Counted from the first letter of the stretch, positions 1-7,177 are shown. The stretch is 10,131 bases of DNA from Fidelibacterota bacterium UBA2125 (GCA_002329125.1 DCXX01000126.1:1020-11150); one strand, 5' to 3'. Program-made: numbers and translations. Notes: generated by a model not told the origin, from the sequence alone.

Positions 1-268
1 GAGAAGCAAGTTCAAGAAGTCCTTCACGACCGGTCAAGACTTTAATGGATGTCTGAGCTAAGCCTTCGCTGACTGTTTTTGCACTGTTTTCATCTGCAAT
101 GGCTACTACTTCAGGGTGAAAATCCAGTGCTTGCTCAACCAGCTTTTCGGCATTGCTATGAGCAGAGAGGTATTTTACAGAGAAGTGCCCGCTGTGACGC
201 TCTACTACCTTCAGTGCATTAACACCGATAGAGCCTGTAGAGCCCAATATTCCCACTGAACGTTCCAT
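1..268 (-). CDS. dxr: 1-deoxy-D-xylulose 5-phosphate reductoisomerase, N-terminal part (runs off the left edge)
   Basis: Dxr converts 1-deoxy-D-xylulose 5-phosphate to 2-C-methyl-D-erythritol 4-phosphate with NADPH, a cytoplasmic step of the MEP isoprenoid pathway. Only the first 89 codons are present. Translation starts MERSVGILGSTGSIG, and the GSTGSIG stretch at residues 9-15 is the NADPH-binding loop typical of Dxr. The following residues (ALKVVERH, HPEVVAIAD, LTGREGLLELAS) fit the Rossmann-like N-terminal domain of the family; the metal-binding and catalytic regions lie outside the window. The start is an ATG whose A is also the last base of the upstream gene's TGA stop (TGATG), so translational coupling is likely; the only Shine-Dalgarno-like bases upstream are weak. 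In Proteobacteria dxr sits just before uppS, whereas here it is at the far end of the cluster, after lpxA. Its product feeds the isoprenoid supply used by UppS in the same cluster. Confidence 0.95.
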   Translation of the reverse strand, partial: MERSVGILGSTGSIGVNALKVVERHSGHFSVKYLSAHSNAEKLVEQALDFHPEVVAIADENSAKTVSEGLAQTSIKVLTGREGLLELAS

Positions 269-1020
269 CAGTTTATCACCATCCCCAAGTTTAGCATTAT
301 ACTAGCACCCTGCCCACTCAGACTCACTTTCAGACCGCTAATGAGTTCACCAAAAGGGTACTCAACTCCTCCCGAAAGAGCATTAACCTGACCTTCCATT
401 TTTGTCTTGAATTTGTTACCATCAACGGGAGAGACCGCATGTACATTCACATTGAAAAAAGATGACCCTATACCATAAAGAAACAGAGCCTTTCCAAAAT
501 TTATCCTCCGGGACAGTGTCACACTAACTGTTTTGAGGGAGAAATCATCAGCGCCTTCTAAGTTGCGACGGCTCACTTCAATGGACCATGGTTTGTTATT
601 CTCAGTATCACCGCCCGGTATCACTTCCGCGGCATAGCCCGACAGTATGATTACGTCTTCCCCAGCTCTAAATCCTGAAAACAGTCCCCCAAGCCAAAGA
701 TTGGGAGAAATACGGTAGAGTCCGGAAAAAAAAGGTGTAAATCCGGTTTTGTTCATGAGGGTGTTATCACTAAAAGCAGCTGACACACTGCCTGAGGAAT
801 TCAAAACAATCCGCCCGTCCTTTCCTCTACCAGTAAGAAGCTGGTAGCCACTTTGAAGGACAATCTGATTAAAGAACGGTTTGGCACTTACGGAGAATTG
901 ATCTCCTACCCACTCTCCAAGTCTGTAGTCCGGTTTCTGGGCTCGAACGCCTTGGGAAAAAACCAGCAGCAGAAATACAATTGCGGACTTAGATAAGGCC
1001 GCGCTCGCTTTTTTGTACAA
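268..1020 (-). CDS. Exported protein of unknown function, probable outer-membrane beta-barrel
   Basis: I do not recognise the family. Taking a TTG start at 1020 gives 250 residues beginning MYKKASAALSKSAIVF, with a convincing signal peptide: basic start, hydrophobic core at about residues 13-21, and a cleavage site near V-R-A-Q (26-28). The mature part is rich in Ser, Gly, Phe and alternating hydrophobic residues, with tracts such as LWLGGLFSGF, VSVTLSRRINF and ALFLYGIGSSFFNVNV that look like amphipathic beta strands with short turns. There are no cysteines and no recognisable enzyme motif. The C-terminus (LNLGMVIN) lacks the usual final Phe of barrels. The frame stays open upstream to 1236, with an ATG at 1086 (272 aa), but those starts lie deep inside lpxA and would bury the signal peptide. 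The chosen start overlaps lpxA by 32 nt, and the stop shares one base with the dxr start. It occupies the place where lpxB often follows lpxA. That it is an outer-membrane protein is inference from signal peptide and composition. Confidence 0.72.
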   Translation of the reverse strand: MYKKASAALSKSAIVFLLLVFSQGVRAQKPDYRLGEWVGDQFSVSAKPFFNQIVLQSGYQLLTGRGKDGRIVLNSSGSVSAAFSDNTLMNKTGFTPFFSGLYRISPNLWLGGLFSGFRAGEDVIILSGYAAEVIPGGDTENNKPWSIEVSRRNLEGADDFSLKTVSVTLSRRINFGKALFLYGIGSSFFNVNVHAVSPVDGNKFKTKMEGQVNALSGGVEYPFGELISGLKVSLSGQGASIMLNLGMVIN

Positions 1021-1762
1021 AAGAGATAATTTCCTGGATTTCGGGGCTTGAGGAAAAGGAATCAGCCATAGCTTTAACTGCTTCATCTTTATCCATTTTC
1101 GAGCGAAACAAAAGTCTGTAAGCTTCTTTGATTTCTTTCCTTTTCTCACCTGAAAAGCCCCTACGTCGCAAACCGATGGCATTAATTCCGGAGAATTTGA
1201 GAGGCTCACCGGCAGCCATAATGTACGGCGGCACATCCTGAACGGCGCGGTAACCGCCTCCGATCATTGCATGGGCACCAATTTTCGTAAACTGATGAAC
1301 CAGCACCCCTCCACCCAGAATAGCCCAGTCATCGATCTCTACATGGCCGCCCATATGGATAGCGTTGGCCATAATGACATTATTGCCAATGGTACAATCG
1401 TGTGCTACATGGACGTAAGCCATGAGATAACTTTTATTACCTATTATCGTTTTGCCTAAAGCTTTTGTGCCCCGGTTTACGGTAACAAACTCCCGGATGA
1501 TGACATCATCACCCAAAATAGCTGTACTTTCCTCACCCTCAAATTTCAAATCCTGTGGTACCTCTCCAATCACGGCCGAATGATAGATTTTACACCTTTT
1601 GCCAATATGAGCACCTGAGCAGAGATTCACATGGTTTCCGATCCAACTGTTTTCACCCACTTCAACATCAGCTTCGACAACAGAATAGGCGCCTATTTCC
1701 ACACCATCGCCAATGATCGCGGCGGGATCAACGACCGCAGTAGAATGAATCTTTGGAGGGAT
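989..1762 (-). CDS. lpxA: UDP-N-acetylglucosamine O-acyltransferase (LpxA), non-standard start
   Basis: LpxA moves a 3-hydroxyacyl chain from ACP to the 3-OH of UDP-GlcNAc, the first step of lipid A synthesis, in the cytoplasm as a trimer. The left-handed beta-helix hexapeptide repeats run to about residue 180, followed by the helical C-terminal domain (GLRRRGF onward) and the typical ending SERGLI. The catalytic His is in HVAHDC (His121 counting from 1762), matching E. coli His125; AGEPLKF and QDVPPY are also family hallmarks. Gly169 matches E. coli Gly173, the acyl-chain ruler, which suggests a long (about C14) hydroxyacyl substrate. The first in-frame standard start is a GTG at 1702, but homology continues upstream (IHSTAVVDPAAIIGDG), so that start would lose the first helical coil. 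A strong GGAAGGAG lies 5 nt before an ATC at 1762; starting there gives 257 aa, near the family's usual 255-265. No ATG, GTG or TTG is in frame between there and the upstream stop codon. An ATT at 1750 is a less well-spaced alternative. Confidence 0.93.
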   Translation of the reverse strand: MPPKIHSTAVVDPAAIIGDGVEIGAYSVVEADVEVGENSWIGNHVNLCSGAHIGKRCKIYHSAVIGEVPQDLKFEGEESTAILGDDVIIREFVTVNRGTKALGKTIIGNKSYLMAYVHVAHDCTIGNNVIMANAIHMGGHVEIDDWAILGGGVLVHQFTKIGAHAMIGGGYRAVQDVPPYIMAAGEPLKFSGINAIGLRRRGFSGEKRKEIKEAYRLLFRSKMDKDEAVKAMADSFSSSPEIQEIISFVQKSERGLI

Positions 1763-1764
1763 GG

Positions 1765-3159
1765 TTACTCCTTCCGGTCGCCAATGGTCGTGATGAAGGT
1801 AGCTTCCGCAACTACTTTATCATCAACATAGGCAATGCCATGGAGTTTGCAGGTTCCCATTTTCAGTTTTAAGAGATCAATCTTGAAGAAGATTTGATCC
1901 CCAGGAAGAACCTTACGACGAAAACGGGATTTATCAATGCCAGTGAAATACATCAACTTTTTCTCTGGCTCCTCTGTCGTGTGCAGCAAAAGGAAACTTC
2001 CAGCTTGCGCCATGGCCTCAATGATCAGTACTCCTGGCATGACCGGCTGATTTGGGAAATGTCCCTGAAAGAACGGCTCGCTTACAGAAACATTTTTTAT
2101 GGCGGTCAGTGATTTCCCCGGCTGCATTTCAAGAATCCTATCGATCAGTAAAAAAGGATAACGTTGTGGAAGTATTTTCTTTATAGCGTTAATATCAAAA
2201 AGATAATCCGATGATACCTGAGCTTGATATTTCTTTTGAAGTATCTTTTTCCCATATTCCTTCTTGATAGTCTTTACCATCTCCACATTGGAAGCGTGTC
2301 CCGGTCGTGCCGCAATTACATGACCCTTGATAGGCATTCCAAGCAGAGCAAGATCACCGATCACATCAAGTGCCTTGTGGCGGACAGGTTCATTCTCGAA
2401 TCGCAGCTTAATACCATGAAGAATTCCGTTGGTACCAATTTTAATGTTCTCTTCTATGTTAAACAGTTTCCGCAATCGATCAATTTCTGCCTTGTCTACC
2501 TCTTTGTCAAGAATGACAATAGCGTTGTCCAACCGACCACCCTGAACCAATCCAGCCTCCCTCAAGTCTTCAACCTCACTTAAGAAACTGAATGTCCTGG
2601 CCGGAGCGATCTCCTTGGGAAAGTCATCAATGGAATGTATGGTGAAATACTGAGTCCCAATCCACGGGTATTTATAATCAATGATACAGGTTATACGATA
2701 ACAATCTGAAGGGAGGACAGAAATGTCTGTCTTATTCACAGGGTCATTGTAGGAAATCGCCTTATCGACCTCAAGATATTCTCTCTCGTGTTTCTGATCA
2801 ACGATCCCCGCTTTTTGAAGAACCTTGACAAACTCCTTTGAACTACCGTCCATGACCGGCGGCTCCTTGTTAGTTAGTTCTATAAGTATATTGTCGATTT
2901 CAAGTCCCACCAGCGTTGCTAAAACATGTTCTACAGTATGGATACGATTACCATTCTGAGCCAGTGTAGTTCCGCGAGAAATGTCAACCACATGTTCAAT
3001 GTCGGCCTTTATTTTAGGACACCCCTCCACATCCGTTCGAATAAAACGAATACCTGTATTTTCAGGACTGGGTTTAAAAGTGATGGTACTGTCAACACCG
3101 GTATGAAGACCGATACCGGAACAAGAAACAGGATTTTTTATAGTCCTTTGTTTAGCCAT
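1765..3159 (-). CDS. lpxC/fabZ: Bifunctional UDP-3-O-acyl-N-acetylglucosamine deacetylase / 3-hydroxyacyl-ACP dehydratase (LpxC-FabZ fusion)
   Basis: A single 464-residue protein. Residues 1 to about 310 are LpxC, the zinc deacetylase that makes the committed step of lipid A synthesis; about 318-464 are FabZ, the hotdog-fold dehydratase that removes water from 3-hydroxyacyl-ACP in fatty acid elongation. LpxC zinc ligands are visible: His78 in TVEH and His261/Asp265 in HKALD, with His280 in KGH as the other conserved active-site His. FabZ has QRYPFLLIDRI (332-342), the catalytic His367 in FQGHFPNQPVMPG and Glu381 in IIEAMAQ. The two halves are joined by a short linker with no intervening stop. 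The same fusion is established in Bacteroidota. The enzymes compete for one 3-hydroxyacyl-ACP pool, so the fusion may help balance lipid A against phospholipid supply (inference). The ATG overlaps the lpxD stop by 8 nt; lpxA follows almost directly. In organisms with separate genes, LpxC turnover is often controlled by FtsH; nothing in this sequence shows that. Confidence 0.97.
   Translation of the reverse strand: MAKQRTIKNPVSCSGIGLHTGVDSTITFKPSPENTGIRFIRTDVEGCPKIKADIEHVVDISRGTTLAQNGNRIHTVEHVLATLVGLEIDNILIELTNKEPPVMDGSSKEFVKVLQKAGIVDQKHEREYLEVDKAISYNDPVNKTDISVLPSDCYRITCIIDYKYPWIGTQYFTIHSIDDFPKEIAPARTFSFLSEVEDLREAGLVQGGRLDNAIVILDKEVDKAEIDRLRKLFNIEENIKIGTNGILHGIKLRFENEPVRHKALDVIGDLALLGMPIKGHVIAARPGHASNVEMVKTIKKEYGKKILQKKYQAQVSSDYLFDINAIKKILPQRYPFLLIDRILEMQPGKSLTAIKNVSVSEPFFQGHFPNQPVMPGVLIIEAMAQAGSFLLLHTTEEPEKKLMYFTGIDKSRFRRKVLPGDQIFFKIDLLKLKMGTCKLHGIAYVDDKVVAEATFITTIGDRKE
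1768..1775 (-). promoter_or_regulatory. Shine-Dalgarno site for lpxA
   Basis: GGAAGGAG, one of the best ribosome binding sites in the window, overlaps the last codons of lpxC/fabZ. It is followed by TAACC and then ATC (1762-1760), the normal 5-nt spacing. It decides the lpxA start: the downstream GTG at 1702 has no such site and is about 65 nt away. Confidence 0.7.
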
Positions 3160-4174
3160 TATTCTCCAGTTGGGCTAATCGTTCTTCTAAAGCTTTTATC
3201 TGTTTCACCATTTTGGGTAATCTGCTGAACAGTGCATCCTGTTTGTTTTTCTTAGATATCTTTCGGGCTGGCATCCCGGCATAGGTTTCATTCCCAGGGA
3301 GTGATTTGGTAACACCACTTTTAGCAGCAAGTTGGGCGTGACTCCCAACCTCTAAATGGCCGGCAACGGAAGCTTTACCCCCAAAAGCTACATAGTCACC
3401 GATGACTGAACTCCCAGCTACAGCAGTTTGTGCTGTAAGAAGACATCCTTTACCGATTATTACATTGTGAGCAATATGCACAAGGTTGTCCAGCTTGGAG
3501 CCTTCACCAATCACAGTATTGCCTATGGTGCCCCTATCGATGGCGCAATTTCCACCAATTTCTACATCGTCCCCGATTTCAACGCCTCCGATTTGCGGAA
3601 TCTTCAAATGAACTCCGCCTTCTGTGGCGAAGCCGTAACCGTCACATCCAATAACCGTTCCGCTATGGATCAGGACGTCTGCCCCAATCTTACACCCTTC
3701 ATAGATAGCTATCAAAGATTTCAGCTCACTGCCTCCAGCTATGGAGGAACCGATTCCAACCGTACATTGGGGGCCGATCCGAACATTATCGCCTATCTGA
3801 ACATTCCGTTCAATGACAGTAAATGGCCCTATGGCCACATTCTTTCCTATGACAGCTGAATTGTCAATTACCGCTGTTTTGTGAATACCGGCGGTGTCAG
3901 TCCCTTTGGGAGCAAAATGGTTCAGAATCTTGGAGAAGGCGACGGTAGGATTATCTGAAATTATTCCATTCATATCATCCAAATTTTCATCTTTCCCCGT
4001 GAGGACAGCTGACGCTTCAGTGGTATTTAGATATTCTTTATATTTTGGATAATTTACAAAAGTAATGGTACCGGGAATCCCGTTCTTTACTTCGGAAACG
4101 CCCGTAATGTCAAGGTCAGGGTTTCCTACCAGTGCCCCATCGACCAGCAGAGACAAATCCTTGAGTTTTGTCAA
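3152..4174 (-). CDS. lpxD: UDP-3-O-(3-hydroxyacyl)glucosamine N-acyltransferase (LpxD)
   Basis: LpxD adds the second 3-hydroxyacyl chain from ACP to the 2-amine of UDP-3-O-acyl-glucosamine, the third step of lipid A synthesis, in the cytoplasm as a trimer. The 340 residues match the family length. Residues 1 to about 95 are the N-terminal uridine-binding domain (DITGVSEV, ITFVNYPKYKEYL); about 96-300 are hexapeptide repeats of a left-handed beta-helix; about 306-338 form the C-terminal helix (QIKALEERLAQLE). The catalytic His is His236 in NLVHIAHN, equivalent to E. coli His239; CDGYGFA and KIPQIGGVEIGDDVEIG are also diagnostic. The start is TTG: the codon two positions before it is the in-frame TAA that also ends skp, so no upstream start is possible and the N-terminus MTKLKDLSLLVDG aligns with the family. 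There is no clear Shine-Dalgarno, and the gap to skp is 3 nt, so translation is probably coupled to skp. Its stop overlaps the lpxC/fabZ start by 8 nt. Confidence 0.97.
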   Translation of the reverse strand: MTKLKDLSLLVDGALVGNPDLDITGVSEVKNGIPGTITFVNYPKYKEYLNTTEASAVLTGKDENLDDMNGIISDNPTVAFSKILNHFAPKGTDTAGIHKTAVIDNSAVIGKNVAIGPFTVIERNVQIGDNVRIGPQCTVGIGSSIAGGSELKSLIAIYEGCKIGADVLIHSGTVIGCDGYGFATEGGVHLKIPQIGGVEIGDDVEIGGNCAIDRGTIGNTVIGEGSKLDNLVHIAHNVIIGKGCLLTAQTAVAGSSVIGDYVAFGGKASVAGHLEVGSHAQLAAKSGVTKSLPGNETYAGMPARKISKKNKQDALFSRLPKMVKQIKALEERLAQLENNG

Positions 4175-4177
4175 GAG

Positions 4178-4714
4178 TTAATTATTATTTGGTTTCTCTT
4201 CGCTAATCTTACGAAGCTCGTAAAGAACGTCGTCAGTGAGATTATGCGTCGGTTTTCCATAAAGAAGACTGACCGAATCGAGGATGTAATCGTAACCCTT
4301 ATCAATTGCTACCTTGTTAACTGCTCTTTGCACCTTCTGAATGATCTGAGTTTCCAGCTGTAGTTGCCTACTGTAGAGTTCACCCTCAGGACCAACTTTT
4401 TGTGTCTGAAAATCTTTTACCTGCTGATCCAGAAGCGAAATTTCATTTTCCTTTTCTCTCCGCCGATCAGGCGAGCTCATGAGTCTCTGTGTTTCAAAAG
4501 CTTCTTTAAGGCTGTCAAGCCTTGCCGTCATGGTTTGAAATTCAAATTGTACTTTCCTGAACTCCAGCTGAAGTTCACTTTCAGCCTCTTTGAACTCTTC
4601 ATACTCACCACGAATACGTTCAGACTGGACGAAGCCCACCTTCAGCTGTGCAAACATAACAGCGGGAAGAAGAAATAAAATTCCAGTGGAAAATAATCTT
4701 TTCAAGGGTTTCAC
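4178..4714 (-). CDS. skp: Periplasmic OMP chaperone, Skp/OmpH family
   Basis: Skp/OmpH proteins are trimeric periplasmic chaperones that hold unfolded outer-membrane proteins after export and hand them to the BAM complex. The signal peptide is residues 1-23 (basic MKPLKR, then the hydrophobic GILFLLPAVMF, cleavage near A-Q), followed by the family's strand LKVGFVQSERI, a long charged coiled coil from about residue 33 to 135 rich in Glu, Lys, Arg and Gln, and the closing segment IDKGYDYILDS...LTDDVLYELRK typical of OmpH. I chose the GTG at 4714 (178 aa) rather than the ATG at 4726: the GTG has GGAGG 5 nt upstream, made partly of the ATG-GAG-G codons, while the ATG has no ribosome site. The gene is directly downstream of bamA and upstream of lpxD, the conserved arrangement. 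Compared with E. coli Skp (about 160 residues) it is slightly long. Confidence 0.93.
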   Translation of the reverse strand: MKPLKRLFSTGILFLLPAVMFAQLKVGFVQSERIRGEYEEFKEAESELQLEFRKVQFEFQTMTARLDSLKEAFETQRLMSSPDRRREKENEISLLDQQVKDFQTQKVGPEGELYSRQLQLETQIIQKVQRAVNKVAIDKGYDYILDSVSLLYGKPTHNLTDDVLYELRKISEEKPNNN

Positions 4715-4719
4715 ATTAA

Positions 4720-4724
4720 CCTCC
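4720..4724 (-). promoter_or_regulatory. Shine-Dalgarno site for skp
   Basis: GGAGG followed by TTAAT and GTG. It is overlapped by the alternative ATG four codons upstream and supports GTG at 4714 as the true start. Confidence 0.7.
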
Positions 4725-4762
4725 ATATTCTATAACGATAATTTATTCAAGTGCCTGAAGAC

Positions 4763-4782
4763 AATTAAGCAAATTTAAGCAA
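4763..4782 (-). repeat. Two tandem copies of a 10-bp unit upstream of skp
   Basis: Reading the minus strand, TTGCTTAAAT is followed at once by TTGCTTAATT. The shared core TTGCTTAA recurs exactly 10 bp apart, about one helical turn, which would suit two protein monomers bound to one face of DNA. It lies 3-22 nt from the right-hand end of the intergenic region. In AT-rich sequence a repeat of this size could be chance. Confidence 0.4.
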
Positions 4783-4790
4783 TATTAGTC

Positions 4791-7175
4791 CTATAATGGC
4801 ATTCCAAAGAGTACATGAAAACGCCACCCCTCAGGATTCTTTTCAGTCAAATGGATATCATCGAAACCGTACCCCATATCGAAACCGAGCATACCAAGCA
4901 TTGGCATGAACATCCGAATACCGAAACCGGCAGAACGTTTCATGTCAAACGGATCCGTCTCGCCAAAATTGAGCCAGTTGTTTCCCATTTCAGCAAATAG
5001 GAGGCCATAAACGGTAGGATTGTCCGAAAAGGGAAATCTCAGCTCGGTCACATATTTCATCATTACACGGCCACCTATGGGATATCGCTTGTAAGGCCCT
5101 ACCGTATTGTCCTGATATCCACGAAGTAAAGTACCGTAAGGGATACCGCTACCGCCCATGATGAACTTTTCATCGATGGGTATAATTGTATTTTCCGTGT
5201 GCCGCGAGTTGAGCTCCTTAATTGCACCAAACTGCCATGAACTAACAATGGCTGCCTTCCAAAATGGGTTGGTATACCAGTCAAACTTCAAAGTGTGCTT
5301 GTGAAAATTTTCGTGTACAGGCAGAAGTTTCGAACTTAAAGGTCCGCCCGATAGTGTAGATGTCCATGCAAAGCTAGATCCTCTGGAAGGAAACTCAGGA
5401 TGATTCCGGCTATCTCTTGTAACAGTCTGGGAAATACTTAGTCCAACACTATTGCTGATTCCCGCTAGACCGTAGTCAATTAAGTCTTCTTCATTACCCC
5501 TGTAGGTCTTCTGAGAAGTGCTGATTGTCCAAAACGCGCGGAAATAGTTGTCCGGCCACTTCAGTCTTTTACCTATCCTGAAACTGGCACCCTGCATTTC
5601 ACGATCAAACGGTATACTATAATAGTACCGATTCTGTCCTCTAAGATAATAGAAAACAGAAAAGCCGAGCAGAATTGGACGGTCATTCACCATGGGATCG
5701 GTGAAACTGAATGAGATGCTCTTGTACTGGGCAGCTTGATAGCCGAAACCATATCCAAAAGATCGTTGCATACCTCCCTGGACACCTTGACTCAAATTCA
5801 CAGCTAACTGCTGTCCTTTCCCACGAAAATTATTCATTTGGACTCCCGCACCACCCATGAGACCAAACTCCGCCGAATAACCAATATTTGCATTGGCCTG
5901 ATCCGAAGATTTCTCCTCCACAGTAACTAGAATATCGATTTCGTCCTCATCCACCGGAACCACATCAGGCCTGACATCGGCGAAATAGTTAAGAATAAAA
6001 ACTTCTCTGGCACTTCGCATGAGCAATTCTCTGTTAAAAACCTCCCCGGGAATCACCTTCATTTCCCGCCGAATCACATTTTCTCTTGTCCGATCATTTC
6101 CGGTGATTTTCAATCTCCTCACAGAAACCTGGTGATTTTCAGTGATTGAAAAATGGACATCGAGAGAATCCTCATCCACAGGCGTAAAGAGAGGATTGAT
6201 AGCACTGTAGATGTACCCCCGATCCATGTAGAGTGCATGAACTCTTTCATTAACTGCCTTCTCAAATTCCTCCAAATTGTACAGATCGCCCTTCCGAATA
6301 TTCAGAGCATAATCCAACGCTTCAGTTTCGTAAAGGTCGTTTCCTTCCCATGTGAAGTTTCTGAAATAGTATTTATTTCCCTCGTGAACCCAAAAATCGA
6401 TGTTCATTTTCTTTTCGTTTTCTGAATAGGAAATTGAATCAGCAACAATCCTAAAGTCCTTATAACCGTTTTTCTGATAAAATTTCGTAAGAAGACCCTT
6501 GTCTTCTCGAAACTTGTCTTTGTTGTAGTTCGATCTCCAAAACATATACCACTTCTGAATTTTTGTGTCTTTCAGCTCTTTCCGGAGTTTTCTATCCTTA
6601 AATGCTTCATTGTTGTGAAATTGTATATTCCCGATTTTCACCTTTTTTCGTGTCTTGATATTAAATGTTAGATCTCTGACGTTATCCATAGCTCCTTCGG
6701 AAAGGGATGCATCGACTTCAGAACGAAGATATCCGTCATCAGCCAGAAGTCTTTTGATCGTCTCCACAGATTCCTTAAGTAGATGAGGTCGAATCCTCTG
6801 GCCTGTTTTTAGATCAAGCTCTTCCTCAATATCTCTCCGCCTTTTCTTATCCCCCTTGAAGGTTACATCTCCTAAAATGGGTGTCTCTTCAACTATGATT
6901 GTAATATATAGACCTTCCGGAGTCTCTTTATCAAGTTGTATCTGAATGTCCGAGAAAAAACCGGTCTCCCACAGTTTTTTGACAGATTTACCAAAATCAC
7001 CGGGGACCATCTCTTTCCCTTCCAAAATTCCCGAAGTGTATTTCACCACAGTTGCCGTTGTAATTTTGTTTCCCTCAACTTCTACACCGGCAATTTTTAT
7101 AGGAGTCAATCCTTGAGCTGATAGAATTGAAACCAACGAAATTGTGACCGCGAGAGAAAAAAAGTTGAACTTCAT
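4791..7175 (-). CDS. bamA: Outer membrane protein assembly factor BamA (Omp85)
   Basis: BamA is the essential core of the BAM complex, which folds and inserts beta-barrel proteins into the outer membrane. The protein is 794 residues. Residues 1-20 form a signal peptide (KFNFFSLAVTISLVSILSAQ). Five POTRA repeats follow at about 24-97, 98-175, 178-265, 268-346 and 349-422, with the typical GN/GD turns (VEVEGNKITT, VTFKGDKKRR, WEGNDLYET, KITGNDRTRENVIRRE). The membrane barrel runs from about 425 to the end. The conserved loop-6 motif is LLRGYQDN with Arg685-Gly686 (family VRGF/IRGY). POTRA3 is long, with an aromatic KWYMFWRSNYNKDKF stretch; similar insertions occur in FCB-group BamA. The last strand, WRFHVLFGMPL, ends in Leu rather than the usual Phe or Trp. 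The ATG is 2 nt after the uppS stop, so translation may be coupled. Skp follows, giving the chaperone next to the machine it serves. Confidence 0.97.
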   Translation of the reverse strand: MKFNFFSLAVTISLVSILSAQGLTPIKIAGVEVEGNKITTATVVKYTSGILEGKEMVPGDFGKSVKKLWETGFFSDIQIQLDKETPEGLYITIIVEETPILGDVTFKGDKKRRRDIEEELDLKTGQRIRPHLLKESVETIKRLLADDGYLRSEVDASLSEGAMDNVRDLTFNIKTRKKVKIGNIQFHNNEAFKDRKLRKELKDTKIQKWYMFWRSNYNKDKFREDKGLLTKFYQKNGYKDFRIVADSISYSENEKKMNIDFWVHEGNKYYFRNFTWEGNDLYETEALDYALNIRKGDLYNLEEFEKAVNERVHALYMDRGYIYSAINPLFTPVDEDSLDVHFSITENHQVSVRRLKITGNDRTRENVIRREMKVIPGEVFNRELLMRSAREVFILNYFADVRPDVVPVDEDEIDILVTVEEKSSDQANANIGYSAEFGLMGGAGVQMNNFRGKGQQLAVNLSQGVQGGMQRSFGYGFGYQAAQYKSISFSFTDPMVNDRPILLGFSVFYYLRGQNRYYYSIPFDREMQGASFRIGKRLKWPDNYFRAFWTISTSQKTYRGNEEDLIDYGLAGISNSVGLSISQTVTRDSRNHPEFPSRGSSFAWTSTLSGGPLSSKLLPVHENFHKHTLKFDWYTNPFWKAAIVSSWQFGAIKELNSRHTENTIIPIDEKFIMGGSGIPYGTLLRGYQDNTVGPYKRYPIGGRVMMKYVTELRFPFSDNPTVYGLLFAEMGNNWLNFGETDPFDMKRSAGFGIRMFMPMLGMLGFDMGYGFDDIHLTEKNPEGWRFHVLFGMPL

Positions 7176-7177
7176 TG

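Larger units (their letters stand above)
4715..4790 (-). promoter_or_regulatory. 76-nt bamA-skp intergenic region, possible internal promoter
   Basis: This is the longest gap in the window and is clearly AT-rich. It contains the tandem repeat at 4763-4782 and a possible weak sigma-70-like pair, TTGTCT and TATCGT 18 nt apart, the latter about 20 nt before the skp start. The elements match the consensus only partly (about four of six each), so an internal promoter for skp-lpx-dxr is possible but unproven. There is no hairpin with a T-run that would end transcription of bamA. Confidence 0.25.

Noticed and set aside
1021..1236. Longer N-terminus for the unknown exported protein
   Set aside because: These codons overlap lpxA deeply, would put about 70 residues before an otherwise ideal signal peptide, and look like out-of-frame LpxA sequence.
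1702..1762. Frameshift or deletion at the start of lpxA
   Set aside because: The frame is continuous and the protein homology unbroken from 1762; only the start codon is unusual, so I treat it as a start-codon question rather than a broken gene.
3428..3859. Open frame of 143 codons on the plus strand
   Set aside because: It is antisense to the lpxD beta-helix repeats; its apparent regularity reflects the repeats on the other strand.
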